Below, in pieces: positions 9,308 through 18,691 of a DNA stretch of 64,000 bases (position 1 is the first letter of the stretch; every line of letters starts with the position of its first letter). The notes under the pieces are model-generated. The model had not been told where the DNA came from. It searched no databases and worked only from the letters and a program-made list of their open reading frames with translations. Made by a program: the position numbers and the translations under genes. The stretch comes from Cupriavidus nantongensis (GTDB lineage Bacteria; Pseudomonadota; Gammaproteobacteria; Burkholderiales; Burkholderiaceae). The stretch is from the NCBI RefSeq assembly GCF_001598055.1, contig NZ_CP014844.1:1852967-1916966 (forward strand). Reading direction: 5' to 3'.

Positions 9308-11788
9308 TCACAGTCGGCTCGCTCTCAGGCGCAAGGCGTTGCCAACGACCGACGCCGAACTCAGGCTCATCGCCAATGCTGCGATCAGCGGCGACAGCAG
9401 CCAGCCCGTGAGGGGATAGAGAACCCCGGCGGCGATGGGGATGCCCAGCGCGTTGTAGAGGAAGGCGAACATGAGGTTCTGCTTCATGTTGCGCACGGTA
9501 CTCACCGAGAGCGTGCGAGCGACAGCGATGCCACGCAGGTCACCCTTGACCAGCGTGACCTGGGCGCTGTTCATCGCCACGTCGGTTCCCGTTCCCATGG
9601 CGATGCCCACGTCTGCCTTCGCCAAGGCCGGCGCGTCGTTGATGCCGTCTCCGGCCATGGCGACGATGCGTCCTTCTTTCTGCAGTCGCTCGATCAACAT
9701 GAGCTTGTCCGCCGGCTTGACCTCACCATGCACCTCGTCGATGCCTAGGCGTGCACCGACGGCTTTGGCGGTGGTCTGCCCGTCCCCGGTGGCCATGATG
9801 ACCCGCAGGCCCGCAGCCTTCAACGCGGCCAGGGCCTCGGGGGTGCTGCCCTTGACCGGGTCGGACACGGCGAGCAAGCCCGCGAGCTGCCCGTCCACCG
9901 CCAGGTACATGACGCTGGCCCCTTCGCCGCGCAGAGCTTCGGCCTGGGGTACGAGCGGTTCCACCGATACGCCAGACTGTTCCATCAGCACTGTGTTGCC
10001 CAACGCCAGTTGCCGGTGCTCAACCTTTCCGCGCACGCCGATGCCGGTTCCCGATTCAAAGCTCTGAGGCTTCACGAGTTGGAGGCCCTGGGCACGCGCG
10101 GCCTGCACGATGGCGTCGGCCAGGGGGTGTTCACTGCCCTGGTCCAGGCTGGCCGCAAGACGCAGCACCTCGTCGTTCGTAAAGCCGGGTGCTGCGACGA
10201 CCTGATCGAAAGCAGGTCGGCCTTCGGTCAGGGTTCCTGTCTTGTCGATGACGAGGGTATCGACCTTGCGAAGATTCTCGATCGCCGCGGCATCGCGGAA
10301 CAGCACGCCCTGCGTGGCGCCACGGCCCGTTGCGACCATGATCGACATCGGCGTGGCCAGACCCAGCGCGCACGGGCAGGCGATGATCAGGACGGCCACC
10401 GCATTGATCAGTCCATAGACCCAGGTGGGCTGTGGCCCGAAGAATCCCCATACAAGGAGCGTCGTTACCGCAATGGCGACGACGGCCATCACGAAGTAGC
10501 CGGCAACGACATCGGCCATGCGTTGCATCGGTGCCTTGGAACGCTGCGCCTGGGCGACCATCTGGACGATCTGCGATAGAACGGTGTCCGAGCCGATCCG
10601 CTCCGAACGCATGATCAGCGCGCCGCTGGTGTTGAGTGTGGCCCCGATGACCTTGTCGCCCACGCGCTTGCTGACGGGCAGCGGTTCGCCGGTCAGCATG
10701 GATTCGTCAATCGAGCTGCTGCCCTCGTGCACGATGCCATCCACCGGCACCTTCTCGCCGGGTCGGATGCGCAGCAGGTCGCCGACGTGCACATGGCTGA
10801 GTGGCACGTCTTCCTCGCTGCCGTCCGCATTGATGCGCCGCGCCGTCTTGGGTGCCAGCCCCAGCAGCGACTTGATGGCTGCCGAAGTCTGGGAGCGGGC
10901 CTTGAGTTCCAGCACCTGGCCGAGCAGTGTCAGCGAGATGATGACGGCGGCGGCCTCGAAATACACGCCGACCCGTCCCATGGACATGAAGGAAGCTGGA
11001 AACACTTCCGGCGCAACGGTTGCCACAACGCTGTAGATGAATGCCGCACCCGTTCCCAGGCCGATCAGTGTCCACATGTTCGGGCTGCGGTTGACCACGG
11101 ACAGCCAGCCGCGGGAGAAGAAGGGCCAGCCGGCCCACAGCACGATCGGCAACGACAGCACCAACTCGACCCAGCTCTGTGTAGCCATGTCCATCAGGTG
11201 CAGCCGCTCGCCCAGCATCGCCAGCGCCAGGACCACGAGCGTCAGCGGCAAGGTCCACCAGAAGCGACGCGAGAAGTCACGCAACTCCGGGTTGTCGTCA
11301 TCGAGGTCGGGCAGCAGAGGCTCCAGCGTCATCCCGCACTTGGGGCAGGTTCCCGGATGATCCTGGCGGATCTCCGGGTGCATCGGGCAGGTGTAGATGG
11401 TTCCGGGCGCGGTTGGCGATGCCGCCGGGGCCGGTGAAACTGCGGTGCTGGCATGGTGATGCGGTGCATGGCCGCTGCCTGTGCCTATGCCCGCGTCACC
11501 GCTGGCATATCGCGCCGGATCGGCGTCGAATTTGGCCTTGCATCCGGTGCTGCAAAACAAGTACGTGTTCCCCAAGTGCGTGGAGCGGTGCTCCGACGCC
11601 GCCGTGACCGCCATGCCACACACCGGATCTCGCGTCGCGGCATCGGGCTGCGTGTGGCTTGAGGACCCGCCCGCGTCGTCACTTCCAGCATGGCTGGCGT
11701 GATGGTGGTGGGTATGCGGGCCGGACGTTGTGGCACCCGCCGCCATGCCTGCGTGCTCATGTCCTGAAGACTTGCTGGGTGAATTCAT
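9308..11788 (-). CDS. Copper-translocating P1B-1 type ATPase with N-terminal YHS and metal-binding domains
   Basis: This 826-residue copper exporter is of the CopF/CopA kind. The first 50 residues are rich in His. A YHS domain follows ([17 protein letters not shown] to [15 protein letters not shown]), then a short heavy-metal-binding motif ([22 protein letters not shown]). The core has the A-domain TGEP, the transmembrane metal site CPC at residues 471-473 ([11 protein letters not shown]), the phosphorylation motif DKTGTLTEG and the hinge [10 protein letters not shown]. The C-terminal membrane helix has [15 protein letters not shown]. There is no HMA ferredoxin-like domain. It is expected to move Cu(I) from cytoplasm to periplasm, where CopA oxidase acts. 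It sits mid-operon in the cop cluster. Confidence 0.95.
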   Translation of the reverse strand: MNSPSKSSGHEHAGMAAGATTSGPHTHHHHASHAGSDDAGGSSSHTQPDAATRDPVCGMAVTAASEHRSTHLGNTYLFCSTGCKAKFDADPARYASGDAGIGTGSGHAPHHHASTAVSPAPAASPTAPGTIYTCPMHPEIRQDHPGTCPKCGMTLEPLLPDLDDDNPELRDFSRRFWWTLPLTLVVLALAMLGERLHLMDMATQSWVELVLSLPIVLWAGWPFFSRGWLSVVNRSPNMWTLIGLGTGAAFIYSVVATVAPEVFPASFMSMGRVGVYFEAAAVIISLTLLGQVLELKARSQTSAAIKSLLGLAPKTARRINADGSEEDVPLSHVHVGDLLRIRPGEKVPVDGIVHEGSSSIDESMLTGEPLPVSKRVGDKVIGATLNTSGALIMRSERIGSDTVLSQIVQMVAQAQRSKAPMQRMADVVAGYFVMAVVAIAVTTLLVWGFFGPQPTWVYGLINAVAVLIIACPCALGLATPMSIMVATGRGATQGVLFRDAAAIENLRKVDTLVIDKTGTLTEGRPAFDQVVAAPGFTNDEVLRLAASLDQGSEHPLADAIVQAARAQGLQLVKPQSFESGTGIGVRGKVEHRQLALGNTVLMEQSGVSVEPLVPQAEALRGEGASVMYLAVDGQLAGLLAVSDPVKGSTPEALAALKAAGLRVIMATGDGQTTAKAVGARLGIDEVHGEVKPADKLMLIERLQKEGRIVAMAGDGINDAPALAKADVGIAMGTGTDVAMNSAQVTLVKGDLRGIAVARTLSVSTVRNMKQNLMFAFLYNALGIPIAAGVLYPLTGWLLSPLIAALAMSLSSASVVGNALRLRASRL

Positions 11789-11901
11789 AGTGACAAGTGC
11801 CCTCCGCCGTTAACTGTTGGTGTCTGGTGATCGCAGCAGGCCGCAGGCGCGCAAGGAGACAAGCGCGGCGTCGCGTGCTCGCACGGTGCGAGTGCCTCGA
11901 C

Positions 11902-12174
11902 TTATTGCTTCTGCTCCTTGGAGGCTGCGGCACCTTCCTTACCCTGACGCGCGGCATGATCGTGTCCGCCGTGGCTGTGACCACGGTGCATGAACAGGTG
12001 CATCAGCGGACAAGCCGCCAGCAGCAGGAAGGGGAGATAGCCGGCAACATGTGCCGTGTGCTCCTTGAGCAGGAAATACGCGGCGACAGCGGCGATGATG
12101 AGGAACGCCACGCCGTAGCGCGATCGCCAGCACCGGGGGCGATCGCTGGGGGTCTGTGTGTGCTGATGCTGCAT
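11902..12174 (-). CDS. Small His-rich membrane protein, DUF2933 family
   Basis: The protein has 90 residues with two hydrophobic helices (YGVAFLIIAAVAAYFLL; YLPFLLLAACPLMHLFM) followed by a His/Gly cluster (HRGHSHGGHDH) and a charged tail. The ACPLMH signature marks the DUF2933 family. Function is unknown, but members sit beside copper ATPases. This one lies between the DUF411 protein and the ATPase, with GGAG eight bases before its ATG. Two further members occur in this window (18692-19018 and 44583-44822). A role in metal delivery at the membrane is plausible from the His cluster but unproven. Confidence 0.85.
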   Translation of the reverse strand: MQHQHTQTPSDRPRCWRSRYGVAFLIIAAVAAYFLLKEHTAHVAGYLPFLLLAACPLMHLFMHRGHSHGGHDHAARQGKEGAAASKEQKQ

Positions 12175-12207
12175 GGCATATCTCCACGGAGAAGGGTTGA
12201 TGGATGG

Positions 12208-12693
12208 TCAGCGATGCGACTGATAGACCGTGCTGCTACCGTTTTTCCCGATCAGCAGCACGTCGTAGGCGTCCTTGCGTCCACCATAGGCCGGACCATC
12301 CATGCCGGGCGAACCGACCGGCATGCCCGGCGCCGCGAGGCCGATGGCCTGCGGGGCTTCGCGCAGCAAGCGTTGAATGTCCGAGGCTGGCACATGACCC
12401 TCGATGGCATAGCCGCCGATCTGCGCCGTGTGGCAAGAACCGTACTTCTGCGGGATGCCCAGCCGTGTGCGCGCTGCGGTGTTCCCGGTGTCGAGAACCT
12501 GCACATCGAAGCCTGCGCCTTGCAGGTGTGAGACCCAGTCCTTGCAGCATCCGCAGCTCGGGTCCTTCCAGACCTTGGCAATCGGTCGGCTCTGCGCCAG
12601 GCTCGGTCCTGCGAGTGCCATCACCAACAGGCCAGCGATCAATGCCTGGCGTCTTGGCACTTTGCCCTGGCTTCTGTCGTAGTGCATGTTCAT
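12208..12693 (-). CDS. DUF411 metal-binding periplasmic protein
   Basis: This 161-residue protein has a Tat-like or Sec signal (PRRQALIAGLLVMALAGPSLA) and the DUF411 core. VWKDPSCGCCKDWVSHLQ carries a CxCC metal motif and GSCHTAQIGGYAIEGHVP a second Cys-His pair. LLREAPQAIGLAAPGMPVGSPGM follows. DUF411 proteins (CopG-like) are periplasmic copper-binding proteins often encoded next to cop genes. It lies 37 bases after copB. Full length for the family. Confidence 0.9.
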   Translation of the reverse strand: MNMHYDRSQGKVPRRQALIAGLLVMALAGPSLAQSRPIAKVWKDPSCGCCKDWVSHLQGAGFDVQVLDTGNTAARTRLGIPQKYGSCHTAQIGGYAIEGHVPASDIQRLLREAPQAIGLAAPGMPVGSPGMDGPAYGGRKDAYDVLLIGKNGSSTVYQSHR

Positions 12694-12730
12694 AGATTGC
12701 CTCTCATCAGATGATCAAACCCGCTAGGTT

Positions 12731-13711
12731 CTAGAACCAGAATCGCACGCCAGCCACCCAGCGCGTCTGCTGCGCACGGCCGCCTTCAGCACGCACATAG
12801 TCCGCGGTGCGTCCGAAGCTGCCCGCCCGTTCCACGCCGATATAGGGGGCGAACTGGCGACTGAATTCATAGCGCAGGCGCAAGCCAGCAGACGCTTCGG
12901 CCAGGCCCTTGCCGATACCGCGTTCCGGGTCGTCCTTGCCATAGAACTGCAACTCGGCGCGAGGCTCCAGAATCAGTCGCTGGGTCAGCAGCAGCTCGTA
13001 GCTGCCTTCGACACGCAGCGCCGTACGTCCACCACTTCCCACGTAGCCCGTCGCCTCCAGCTCGAACCAGTAGGGGGCGAGGCCCTGGATGCCGAAAGCC
13101 AACCATTGACGGCTCGGGCCTTCCCCGTTATCCACCCGAACGCCGAGCTGGGTGTCCCAGTACGGTGCGACGGCGTGCCCCCAGAGAAGCTCGGTACGCG
13201 ATTCTTCGAGCTTTCCTTTGGCGATATCGCCTTCGGCCTTCACGACTGCCTTGTTGTAGGTCGTCCCATACCACGCCTGGAGGTCGTAGGCCGTGGAATC
13301 GTCCCCTTTGCGCGTGAAGCGGCGTTCCAGGGTTTCGCCGCGCAACGAAAAGAACCTGTGTTCGTCGGCCAGCATCAGCCGCGGCACACCGGGTACGGCG
13401 TAGTCGCCCGATCCCAATGTCAGGCCATTGGAGTAGCCATGCGGATCGCGGGCGTCAGGAGGCGCCGACCCGCCCTGCATCTGCATGTTGCCGTGATCCA
13501 TGGCCGGGGCCGCGGTCGAGCCGCTCGCCGACGTCGCGTGACCCGCGTGCGGGTCGGCGGCAGGAGCCACGGTCTGAGTGGATGGCGCGGCCGTTTGAGC
13601 GTCGGCCTGGCCGTGCGCTGCATGGTCGTTCTGTGCTTGTGCCTGGGCGGCGACGCTTACCAGGGCCAGAAGCGTCGTGGCCAGTGCGCGAGTGGGGAGT
13701 GCTTTGGACAT
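12731..13711 (-). CDS. copB: Outer-membrane copper resistance protein CopB
   Basis: The protein is about 326 residues from MSKALPTRALAT, at an ATG with an AAGGAAG Shine-Dalgarno; the open frame extends 20 residues further without support. A signal peptide is followed by a His/Met-rich region with DPHAGHATS and MDHGNMQMQGG. The C-terminal CopB beta-barrel starts near DEHRFFSLRGETLERR and ends with WVAGVRFWF, a typical outer-membrane C-terminal aromatic. CopB sequesters copper at the outer membrane together with CopA. It follows copA by 25 bases. Confidence 0.93.
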   Translation of the reverse strand: MSKALPTRALATTLLALVSVAAQAQAQNDHAAHGQADAQTAAPSTQTVAPAADPHAGHATSASGSTAAPAMDHGNMQMQGGSAPPDARDPHGYSNGLTLGSGDYAVPGVPRLMLADEHRFFSLRGETLERRFTRKGDDSTAYDLQAWYGTTYNKAVVKAEGDIAKGKLEESRTELLWGHAVAPYWDTQLGVRVDNGEGPSRQWLAFGIQGLAPYWFELEATGYVGSGGRTALRVEGSYELLLTQRLILEPRAELQFYGKDDPERGIGKGLAEASAGLRLRYEFSRQFAPYIGVERAGSFGRTADYVRAEGGRAQQTRWVAGVRFWF

Positions 13712-13736
13712 TCTTGGTCTTCCTTGTGCGCTGGGT

Positions 13737-15701
13737 TCAAGACACCACGACTTCGCGGAACATGCCGGCATCCATGTGGAACATCAGGTGGCAGTGCCAC
13801 GCCCAGCGGCCGAGCGCGTCGGCTGTCACCAGGAAGCTGATGCGTTGTGCCGGCTGCACCGGCAGGGTGTGGCGGCGCGCAAGGAAGCGACCGTCGGGGC
13901 TTTCCAGCTCGCTCCACATGCCGTGCAGGTGCATGGGATGGGTCATCATGGTGTCGTTGTGCAGAATGACCCGCAGCCGCTCGCCGTGTTTGAAGTGCAC
14001 CGGCGTGGACTTTCCGAACTCCAGCCCGTCCAGGGACCATGCGTAGCGTTCCATGTTGCCCGTGAGGTGCAGTTCGACCTCCCGGCCGGGGCCTCTCTTG
14101 TCCAGCGGCCCCGACGGGGTATGCAGATCCGCGAGGGTCAACACGCGCCGACCGTTGTTGCGCAGTCCGATGCCGGGGTCATCGAGGTTGGTGCGCGCCA
14201 TGTCAACGCGCATGTCCGTGCTGGCACCATACTCGGTGCGAGCGTGGCGAGCAGTAGTGCTGGGCACAGCCAGTCCCCCCGCAGCCGCGGCGTGTTGGCT
14301 GTGATCCATCGCCATGCCACCGTGGTTCATGGCGCCGTGATTCATGCCTGCCATCGCCCCATGATCCATCCCGGACATCGAACCCGAGCCCATCCCGGTC
14401 ATCCCGGTCATCCCGGTCATCCCGGTCATCCCGGTCATGCCCGTCATCCCGGTCATCCCGGTCATCCCGGTCATGCCCGTCATCCCGGTCATCCCGGTCA
14501 TCTCCATGGCCTGGCCGGACCCGCCATGGTCCATGCCCCCCATCATGCCGCCCATCATGTCGTTCATGGTCAGCCATTCGACCGGATCGAGGGCAGGCAC
14601 GGGAGCTTGAAGACCTTCACGCACGGCCAGCGTGGCACGCGCGTAGCCTGTCCGGTCCATCGCCTGGGCGAAGATCGTGTAAGCGTCATCCCGTGGCTGG
14701 ACGATCACGTCGACGGTTTCGCCAGGACCGAATCGGAACTCATCGACGGTCACCGGCTCCACGTCAACACCATCGACGTGCACCACCGTGAGTTTCAGTC
14801 CTGGAATGCGTACGTCGTAGAAGGTGTTGCCCGCACCGTTGACCATGCGCAGCCGCACGCGCTCACCCGGTCGGAACAGCGCCGTCCAATTGCCGGCGGG
14901 GGTGACGCCGTTGGCCAGATAGGTCAGCGTGGCGGCAGACAGATCTGCGAGATCCGTCGGATTCATCCGCATCTCGTTCCACATCTTGCGCTTGTCGATC
15001 GCAGCGGCCGTGCCTTCGCGCGAGGCGTCCCGGAAGAAGTCGAAGACGGTAGGTTGGTTGTAGTTGTAATAGTCGCTTTGGGACTTGAGCTTGGTGAACA
15101 CCCGCATCGGGTCTTCGTCGGTCCAATCCGAGAACAGCAGCACGTGGTCACGGTCGGCGTGGATGGTCTCGGCGCCAGCGGGGTCGATGATGATCGCCCC
15201 GTACATGCCCGTGAGTTCCTGGAAGCCGGAGTGCGAGTGGTACCAGTAGGAGCCGCTCTGCTGAACCTTGAAGCGGTACGTGAAGGTCTCGCCGGGAGCG
15301 ATGCCATTGAAGCTGATGCCCGGCACGCCATCCATCTGATACGGCAGGATGATCCCGTGCCAGTGAATGGATGTGGCTTCACGCAGCTTGTTGGTTACAC
15401 GGATTGTGACGGTGTCACCCTCGCGCCAACGCAATGTCGGTGCCGGCAGCGAGCCGTTGATGGTCGTAGCCACGCCTGGCTTGCCCGTGAAGTTCACGGG
15501 CGATTCGGCGATCACCAAGTCGAACTCGGTGCCCTTCAGCACAGGGGCGGCACCGCGCGTCGCGGAGCCTTGCTGGGCAAATGCCTTGAACGCCGGCGTG
15601 GACAGCCCAGCGAGAACGCCGCCGGCGGCTAACCCTTGGACGAAACGCCGACGAGAAAGGCCCTGTGTGGGCACGATAAAAAAGGGTGAACGAGGCGGCA
15701 T
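13737..15701 (-). CDS. copA: Periplasmic multicopper oxidase CopA
   Basis: This 654-residue laccase-like oxidase detoxifies Cu(I) in the periplasm. The N-terminus carries a twin-arginine signal (SRRRFVQGLAAGG), so it is exported folded. All four copper-ligand segments are present: SIHWHGIILP, YHSHSGFQE, HPMHLHGMW and HCHLMFHMDAGM at the end. A Met-rich region in the middle includes twelve tandem Met-Thr-Gly triplets, then GMDHGAMAGMNHGAMNHG. Such Met/His segments bind excess copper in CopA. It is the first gene of the cop operon, divergent from copRS. A 651-codon open frame on the opposite strand is a shadow of this gene. Confidence 0.96.
   Translation of the reverse strand: MPPRSPFFIVPTQGLSRRRFVQGLAAGGVLAGLSTPAFKAFAQQGSATRGAAPVLKGTEFDLVIAESPVNFTGKPGVATTINGSLPAPTLRWREGDTVTIRVTNKLREATSIHWHGIILPYQMDGVPGISFNGIAPGETFTYRFKVQQSGSYWYHSHSGFQELTGMYGAIIIDPAGAETIHADRDHVLLFSDWTDEDPMRVFTKLKSQSDYYNYNQPTVFDFFRDASREGTAAAIDKRKMWNEMRMNPTDLADLSAATLTYLANGVTPAGNWTALFRPGERVRLRMVNGAGNTFYDVRIPGLKLTVVHVDGVDVEPVTVDEFRFGPGETVDVIVQPRDDAYTIFAQAMDRTGYARATLAVREGLQAPVPALDPVEWLTMNDMMGGMMGGMDHGGSGQAMEMTGMTGMTGMTGMTGMTGMTGMTGMTGMTGMTGMTGMGSGSMSGMDHGAMAGMNHGAMNHGGMAMDHSQHAAAAGGLAVPSTTARHARTEYGASTDMRVDMARTNLDDPGIGLRNNGRRVLTLADLHTPSGPLDKRGPGREVELHLTGNMERYAWSLDGLEFGKSTPVHFKHGERLRVILHNDTMMTHPMHLHGMWSELESPDGRFLARRHTLPVQPAQRISFLVTADALGRWAWHCHLMFHMDAGMFREVVVS
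14391..14498. repeat. 9 bp tandem repeat coding (Met-Thr-Gly)x12 inside copA
   Basis: Twelve consecutive 9 bp units read catcccggt, with the variant catgcccgt at units 6 and 10. They translate on the minus strand as twelve uninterrupted Met-Thr-Gly triplets. Because the unit is a multiple of three, unit gain or loss keeps the frame and would change only the number of Met residues available for copper. Confidence 0.95.
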
Positions 15702-15824
15702 GGCCTGAAATCCTCCATAGATGACTCGGAAGTCGTTCTAAACGCCACCCCATCCTGAGCGGCACAGTTCGACGCAATGCAGGTCATGCTATGGGTTGGG
15801 CACTTTCCATCGAATGACCCCTGA

Positions 15825-15840
15825 ATTACATTCATGTAAT
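15825..15840. promoter_or_regulatory. Inverted repeat in copA/copR divergent promoter, likely CopR box
   Basis: ATTACAT-TC-ATGTAAT has perfect 7 bp arms and lies about midway between the copA and copR start codons. Its half-site recurs upstream of copK. OmpR-family CopR proteins bind such sites to activate both directions. No other gene lies in the 254 bases between the two starts. Confidence 0.7.
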
Positions 15841-15955
15841 GTTCGTGTCATGTTCGTGGAAGCTGGCAACCAGTAAATTGCTGATTGAAAGTGGATGAAT
15901 GCGTACATCGTGAGCGGCTATTGTTCTGCGCCGTAGCGATTTCATGGGACATGCG

Positions 15956-16648
15956 ATGAAACTGCTGGTCGTTGAAGACGAGAACAAGACGGCGGATTAC
16001 GTCCGCCAAGGTCTCATGGAGGCGGGATTCGTCGTGGATCTGGCGCGCAACGGATTGGACGGACACCACCTGGCCATGGGCGAGACATACGATCTGGTGG
16101 TCTTGGATGTCATGCTGCCGGATGTCGATGGCTGGCGCATCGTGCGTGCCCTTCGAGATGCCGGTAAACAGGTTCCTGTGCTCTTTCTGACGGCGCGTGG
16201 CGGTGTAGACGACCGTGTCAAGGGATTGGAACTGGGAGCGGACGACTACCTCGTCAAGCCATTCGCGTTCTCTGAGTTGCTGGCGCGGGTGCGGACGCTG
16301 CTGCGACGCGGAAGCGCTCCGAACCAGCCTGATCGCATCCAGGTTGCCGATTTGGTACTGGACTTGGCGCGCCGGCGCGCAACGCGCGCTGGCCAACGCA
16401 TCAATCTCACCAGCAAGGAGTTCGCGTTGCTTGAGCTCCTGGCCCGTCGCCAGGGGGAGGTCCTTCCACGTTCTCTGATCGCGTCGCAGGTATGGGACAT
16501 GAATTTCGACAGCGACAGCAACGTCATCGATGTAGCCATCCGCCGTCTACGCGCGAAGATAGACGATGCGTTCAATCCGAAGCTCATCCACACCGTGCGT
16601 GGAATGGGATACACGCTCGATGCGCCCGATGATGCCCCTGCGCCATAA
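15956..16648 (+). CDS. copR: Copper-responsive response regulator CopR
   Basis: This OmpR/PhoB-type regulator has about 230 residues. The receiver domain has the acidic pair VVEDE, the phospho-acceptor in [13 protein letters not shown], and the conserved Lys in [10 protein letters not shown]. The C-terminal winged helix includes [24 protein letters not shown] and ends in [12 protein letters not shown] prefer the ATG at 15956 (MKLLVVEDE), preceded by GGGAC; ATGs at 15944 and 15951 are near alternatives. The gene overlaps copS by 20 bases. It is expected to activate copA and, by the matching site, copK. Confidence 0.95.
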   Translation: MKLLVVEDENKTADYVRQGLMEAGFVVDLARNGLDGHHLAMGETYDLVVLDVMLPDVDGWRIVRALRDAGKQVPVLFLTARGGVDDRVKGLELGADDYLVKPFAFSELLARVRTLLRRGSAPNQPDRIQVADLVLDLARRRATRAGQRINLTSKEFALLELLARRQGEVLPRSLIASQVWDMNFDSDSNVIDVAIRRLRAKIDDAFNPKLIHTVRGMGYTLDAPDDAPAP

Positions 16649-18056
16649 GCCGCGGCAAAGCCGTCCAGCGTCGCTTGCATTAAGGGTCACGGCCCTGGTT
16701 GGTATCGCCACGACCTTGGTGTTTCTTGTGTTCAACTGGGTCATTCTCCGGTCGTTGGAGCACCACTTTGCTCAACAGGATGCCCACGAACTGGAGGCAG
16801 TGACAACCGCTTTGGCTCAGCCCTTGCACCAGCTTGCAAGTGACATCGCAAGCGACGAACTGAAGCAACACTTGGCCAACGCAGTCGCAGGACATCATGG
16901 GATGACGTACGGCGTCTACGATGGGTCTGGCAATAGCATCTATGCCACGCCCGGCCCTGACCTGTCGAGACTTGCCAGTAGCAAAAAGTTGGTCAACCGC
17001 ATCACCGCTGACGATTTGATCGTGTGGCAGGAGGATCAGAGGTCATATCGAGGTGTGGTGATACAACTGCCTGCTGACGATTCAGCGGCGCCCGGCTACC
17101 GCATCGTCGCCGCCATGGACATCGGCTTTCATCTCGACTTCCTGGCGGAGTTCAAGCGCATGCTCTGGTGGGCAACCGGCTTGGTCATGTGTCTGGCGCT
17201 CGGTGTGGCTTGGCTGGCGGTGCAGTGGGGCCACCTGCCGATTCGCAAGGTCAATGAAGAGATTCGGGCGATTCGCTCTTCAAAGCTGGATGTGAGGCTG
17301 GATCCTCGGGATGTGCCGATCGAACTGGCGGAACTGGTATTCGCCTTCAACGATATGTTGGCGAGAATCGAGGAAGGCTTCACCCGGCTATCACACTTTT
17401 CCGCAGACATCGCGCACGAGTTGCGCACGCCCGTCACCAACCTGGTCACGCAGACTCACGTGGCGCTTGGCCAGCCGCGCAGCAACGAGGAATACAGAGA
17501 AATCCTCTATTCAAATTTGGAAGAGTTTGATCGGATGGGACGCATGATTGGGGACATGCTGTTTCTTGCCCAAACGGAAAATGATCCCCGCAACTTGCGT
17601 CTGTCTACCATTGATCTGTCCGAGTTGGTGCGGAGTCTGTTCGACTATTTCGAGGCGCTGGCAGAAGATAGCGGCATTACGCTTGGTGTTAAAGGGGCGA
17701 TCGGCAGCATAGCGGCGGATCGGGAAATGCTCACCCGGGCGCTGAACAATCTTCTCTCGAATGCAATTCGACACACGCCTCGCGGCAAGAGCATCACGGT
17801 CTTGCTTTCGCAAGATGAGCAGTGGACAACGATCAGTGTGGTCAATCCCGGTGAGAGAATTCCTGAGCCCGATCTACCAAAGCTCTTCAACCGCTTCTAC
17901 CGAGTTGATCCGGCACGGCAACGAAATACGGCGGGCGCCGGTCTTGGCCTTGCCATCGTGAAATCGATTGCGGAGGCACATGGTGGCTCCGTTGCCGTGA
18001 CCTCCAGTGAGCTTGTCACCAGGTTTGACTTGGTATTGCCCCATCTGCGGCAGTAG
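16629..18056 (+). CDS. copS: Copper sensor histidine kinase CopS
   Basis: This membrane-bound sensor kinase pairs with CopR. Two membrane helices ([23 protein letters not shown] and [20 protein letters not shown]) bracket a periplasmic sensor domain of about 140 residues. A HAMP segment, the H-box [19 protein letters not shown], an N-box ([12 protein letters not shown]) and G-boxes ([18 protein letters not shown]) follow. The start is one of two adjacent ATGs at 16629 or 16632, inside the 3' end of copR; the longer frame from 16566 would overlap copR by over 80 bases and adds a shadow sequence. It senses periplasmic copper in known CopS/CusS proteins. Confidence 0.94.
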   Translation: MMPLRHKPRQSRPASLALRVTALVGIATTLVFLVFNWVILRSLEHHFAQQDAHELEAVTTALAQPLHQLASDIASDELKQHLANAVAGHHGMTYGVYDGSGNSIYATPGPDLSRLASSKKLVNRITADDLIVWQEDQRSYRGVVIQLPADDSAAPGYRIVAAMDIGFHLDFLAEFKRMLWWATGLVMCLALGVAWLAVQWGHLPIRKVNEEIRAIRSSKLDVRLDPRDVPIELAELVFAFNDMLARIEEGFTRLSHFSADIAHELRTPVTNLVTQTHVALGQPRSNEEYREILYSNLEEFDRMGRMIGDMLFLAQTENDPRNLRLSTIDLSELVRSLFDYFEALAEDSGITLGVKGAIGSIAADREMLTRALNNLLSNAIRHTPRGKSITVLLSQDEQWTTISVVNPGERIPEPDLPKLFNRFYRVDPARQRNTAGAGLGLAIVKSIAEAHGGSVAVTSSELVTRFDLVLPHLRQ

Positions 18057-18412
18057 TCCGAGGGTGCTGCGGTCCGTCCAGCCAACTGGCGTATCTCTTT
18101 GCCTGATTCTGGGATCTACCCGGCCGGCCACGTTGCTACGCGAGCGGGACATTTTTTCTCCGTGACTGCCACGTGCCCAGTCCTAGCGGCAGGCGCCGTC
18201 ATCATGCGCTTGTGTATCCCATCGCTACGTCCACACCGCGCGCGAGGGCCTTTGCTCGGCCGCGATCCGGTCACAGTTCCGGTCACCGTTCGTAGATAGC
18301 CTCCGATCGGTGCCGAACGTCTGCCTGCTCGGCACATCTGTCGCGCGCTCACTTGGCGGTGTGCGCTGAGCCCCTGAGGTGAGCTGGTCTGCAGGTTCGC
18401 TGCGCGGGGTGT
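18057..18412. other. Non-coding stretch after copS
   Basis: This is the first 356 bases of a 635-base gap between copS and the next gene. I see no supported gene here. Short open frames on both strands lack ribosome sites and recognisable protein features. The right part of the gap carries the operator, FNR/ANR box and promoter listed separately. Confidence 0.6.
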
Positions 18413-18431
18413 GTACCCCGTAGCTGGGTAC
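18413..18431. promoter_or_regulatory. MerR-type dyad (left copy), immediately upstream of the FNR/ANR box
   Basis: GTACCC-7 nt-GGGTAC has perfect 6 bp arms. The segment ACCCCGTAGCTGGGTACAGAG (18415-18435, 21 bases read as ACCCCGTAGC plus TGGGTACAGAG) matches the dyad at 45313-45333 at 18 of 21 positions. The dyad ends 12 bases before the FNR/ANR box that drives the plus-strand operon. The sharing suggests one MerR-family regulator acts at both ends of the metabolic block. Here the -35 hexamer seen at the right copy is not conserved, so the effect on transcription is unclear. Confidence 0.6.
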
Positions 18432-18442
18432 AGAGAGTCTTT

Positions 18443-18456
18443 TTGATCAAGATCAA
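18443..18456 (+). promoter_or_regulatory. Perfect FNR/ANR box of the plus-strand metabolic operon
   Basis: TTGAT-CAAG-ATCAA matches the FNR/ANR consensus TTGAT-N4-ATCAA at all ten specified positions. Its centre is 18449.5. A -10-like hexamer TATGCT lies at 18479-18484, exactly where a class II promoter with the activator at -41.5 would place it, giving a start near 18491. It predicts activation of 18692-27130 under low oxygen. Confidence 0.85.
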
Positions 18457-18478
18457 GGTACTGCCTTTACCTCAGCTC

Positions 18479-18484
18479 TATGCT
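18479..18484 (+). promoter_or_regulatory. Predicted -10 hexamer of the FNR/ANR-dependent promoter
   Basis: TATGCT is spaced correctly from the FNR/ANR box for class II activation and has no good -35 upstream, as expected when the activator replaces the -35 contact. The resulting leader to the first gene is about 200 bases. It is flanked by AGCTC and GAGCT arms that may form a small hairpin. Confidence 0.6.
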
Positions 18485-18691
18485 GAGCTTAACAAGCCAC
18501 ATTTGGCACGGGTCGATCATGCTCAGAAATATCGAGGACTTTTTAGCCCGGGGCCATGGATATCTCCGGTGTTCAGCCCCATTTTTCTGGCATACCTGTT
18601 TTATGGATGGGCCTGATCAGCGCCCTGCACGGCACTCGAATGCGGGAATCTCGCCAATCGACAAGGGTCAACTTCACGAAGGAGCATCGCC

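Noticed and set aside
14391..14498. Possible CRISPR-like or structural tandem repeat
   Set aside because: Units are 9 bp without spacers and encode Met-Thr-Gly in frame, so it is a coding repeat.
13677..15632. 651-codon open frame on the plus strand opposite copA
   Set aside because: It is the antisense of a clear multicopper oxidase gene; high GC and the in-frame repeat keep it open. Its composition (His/Arg/Gly repeats) is typical of shadow frames.
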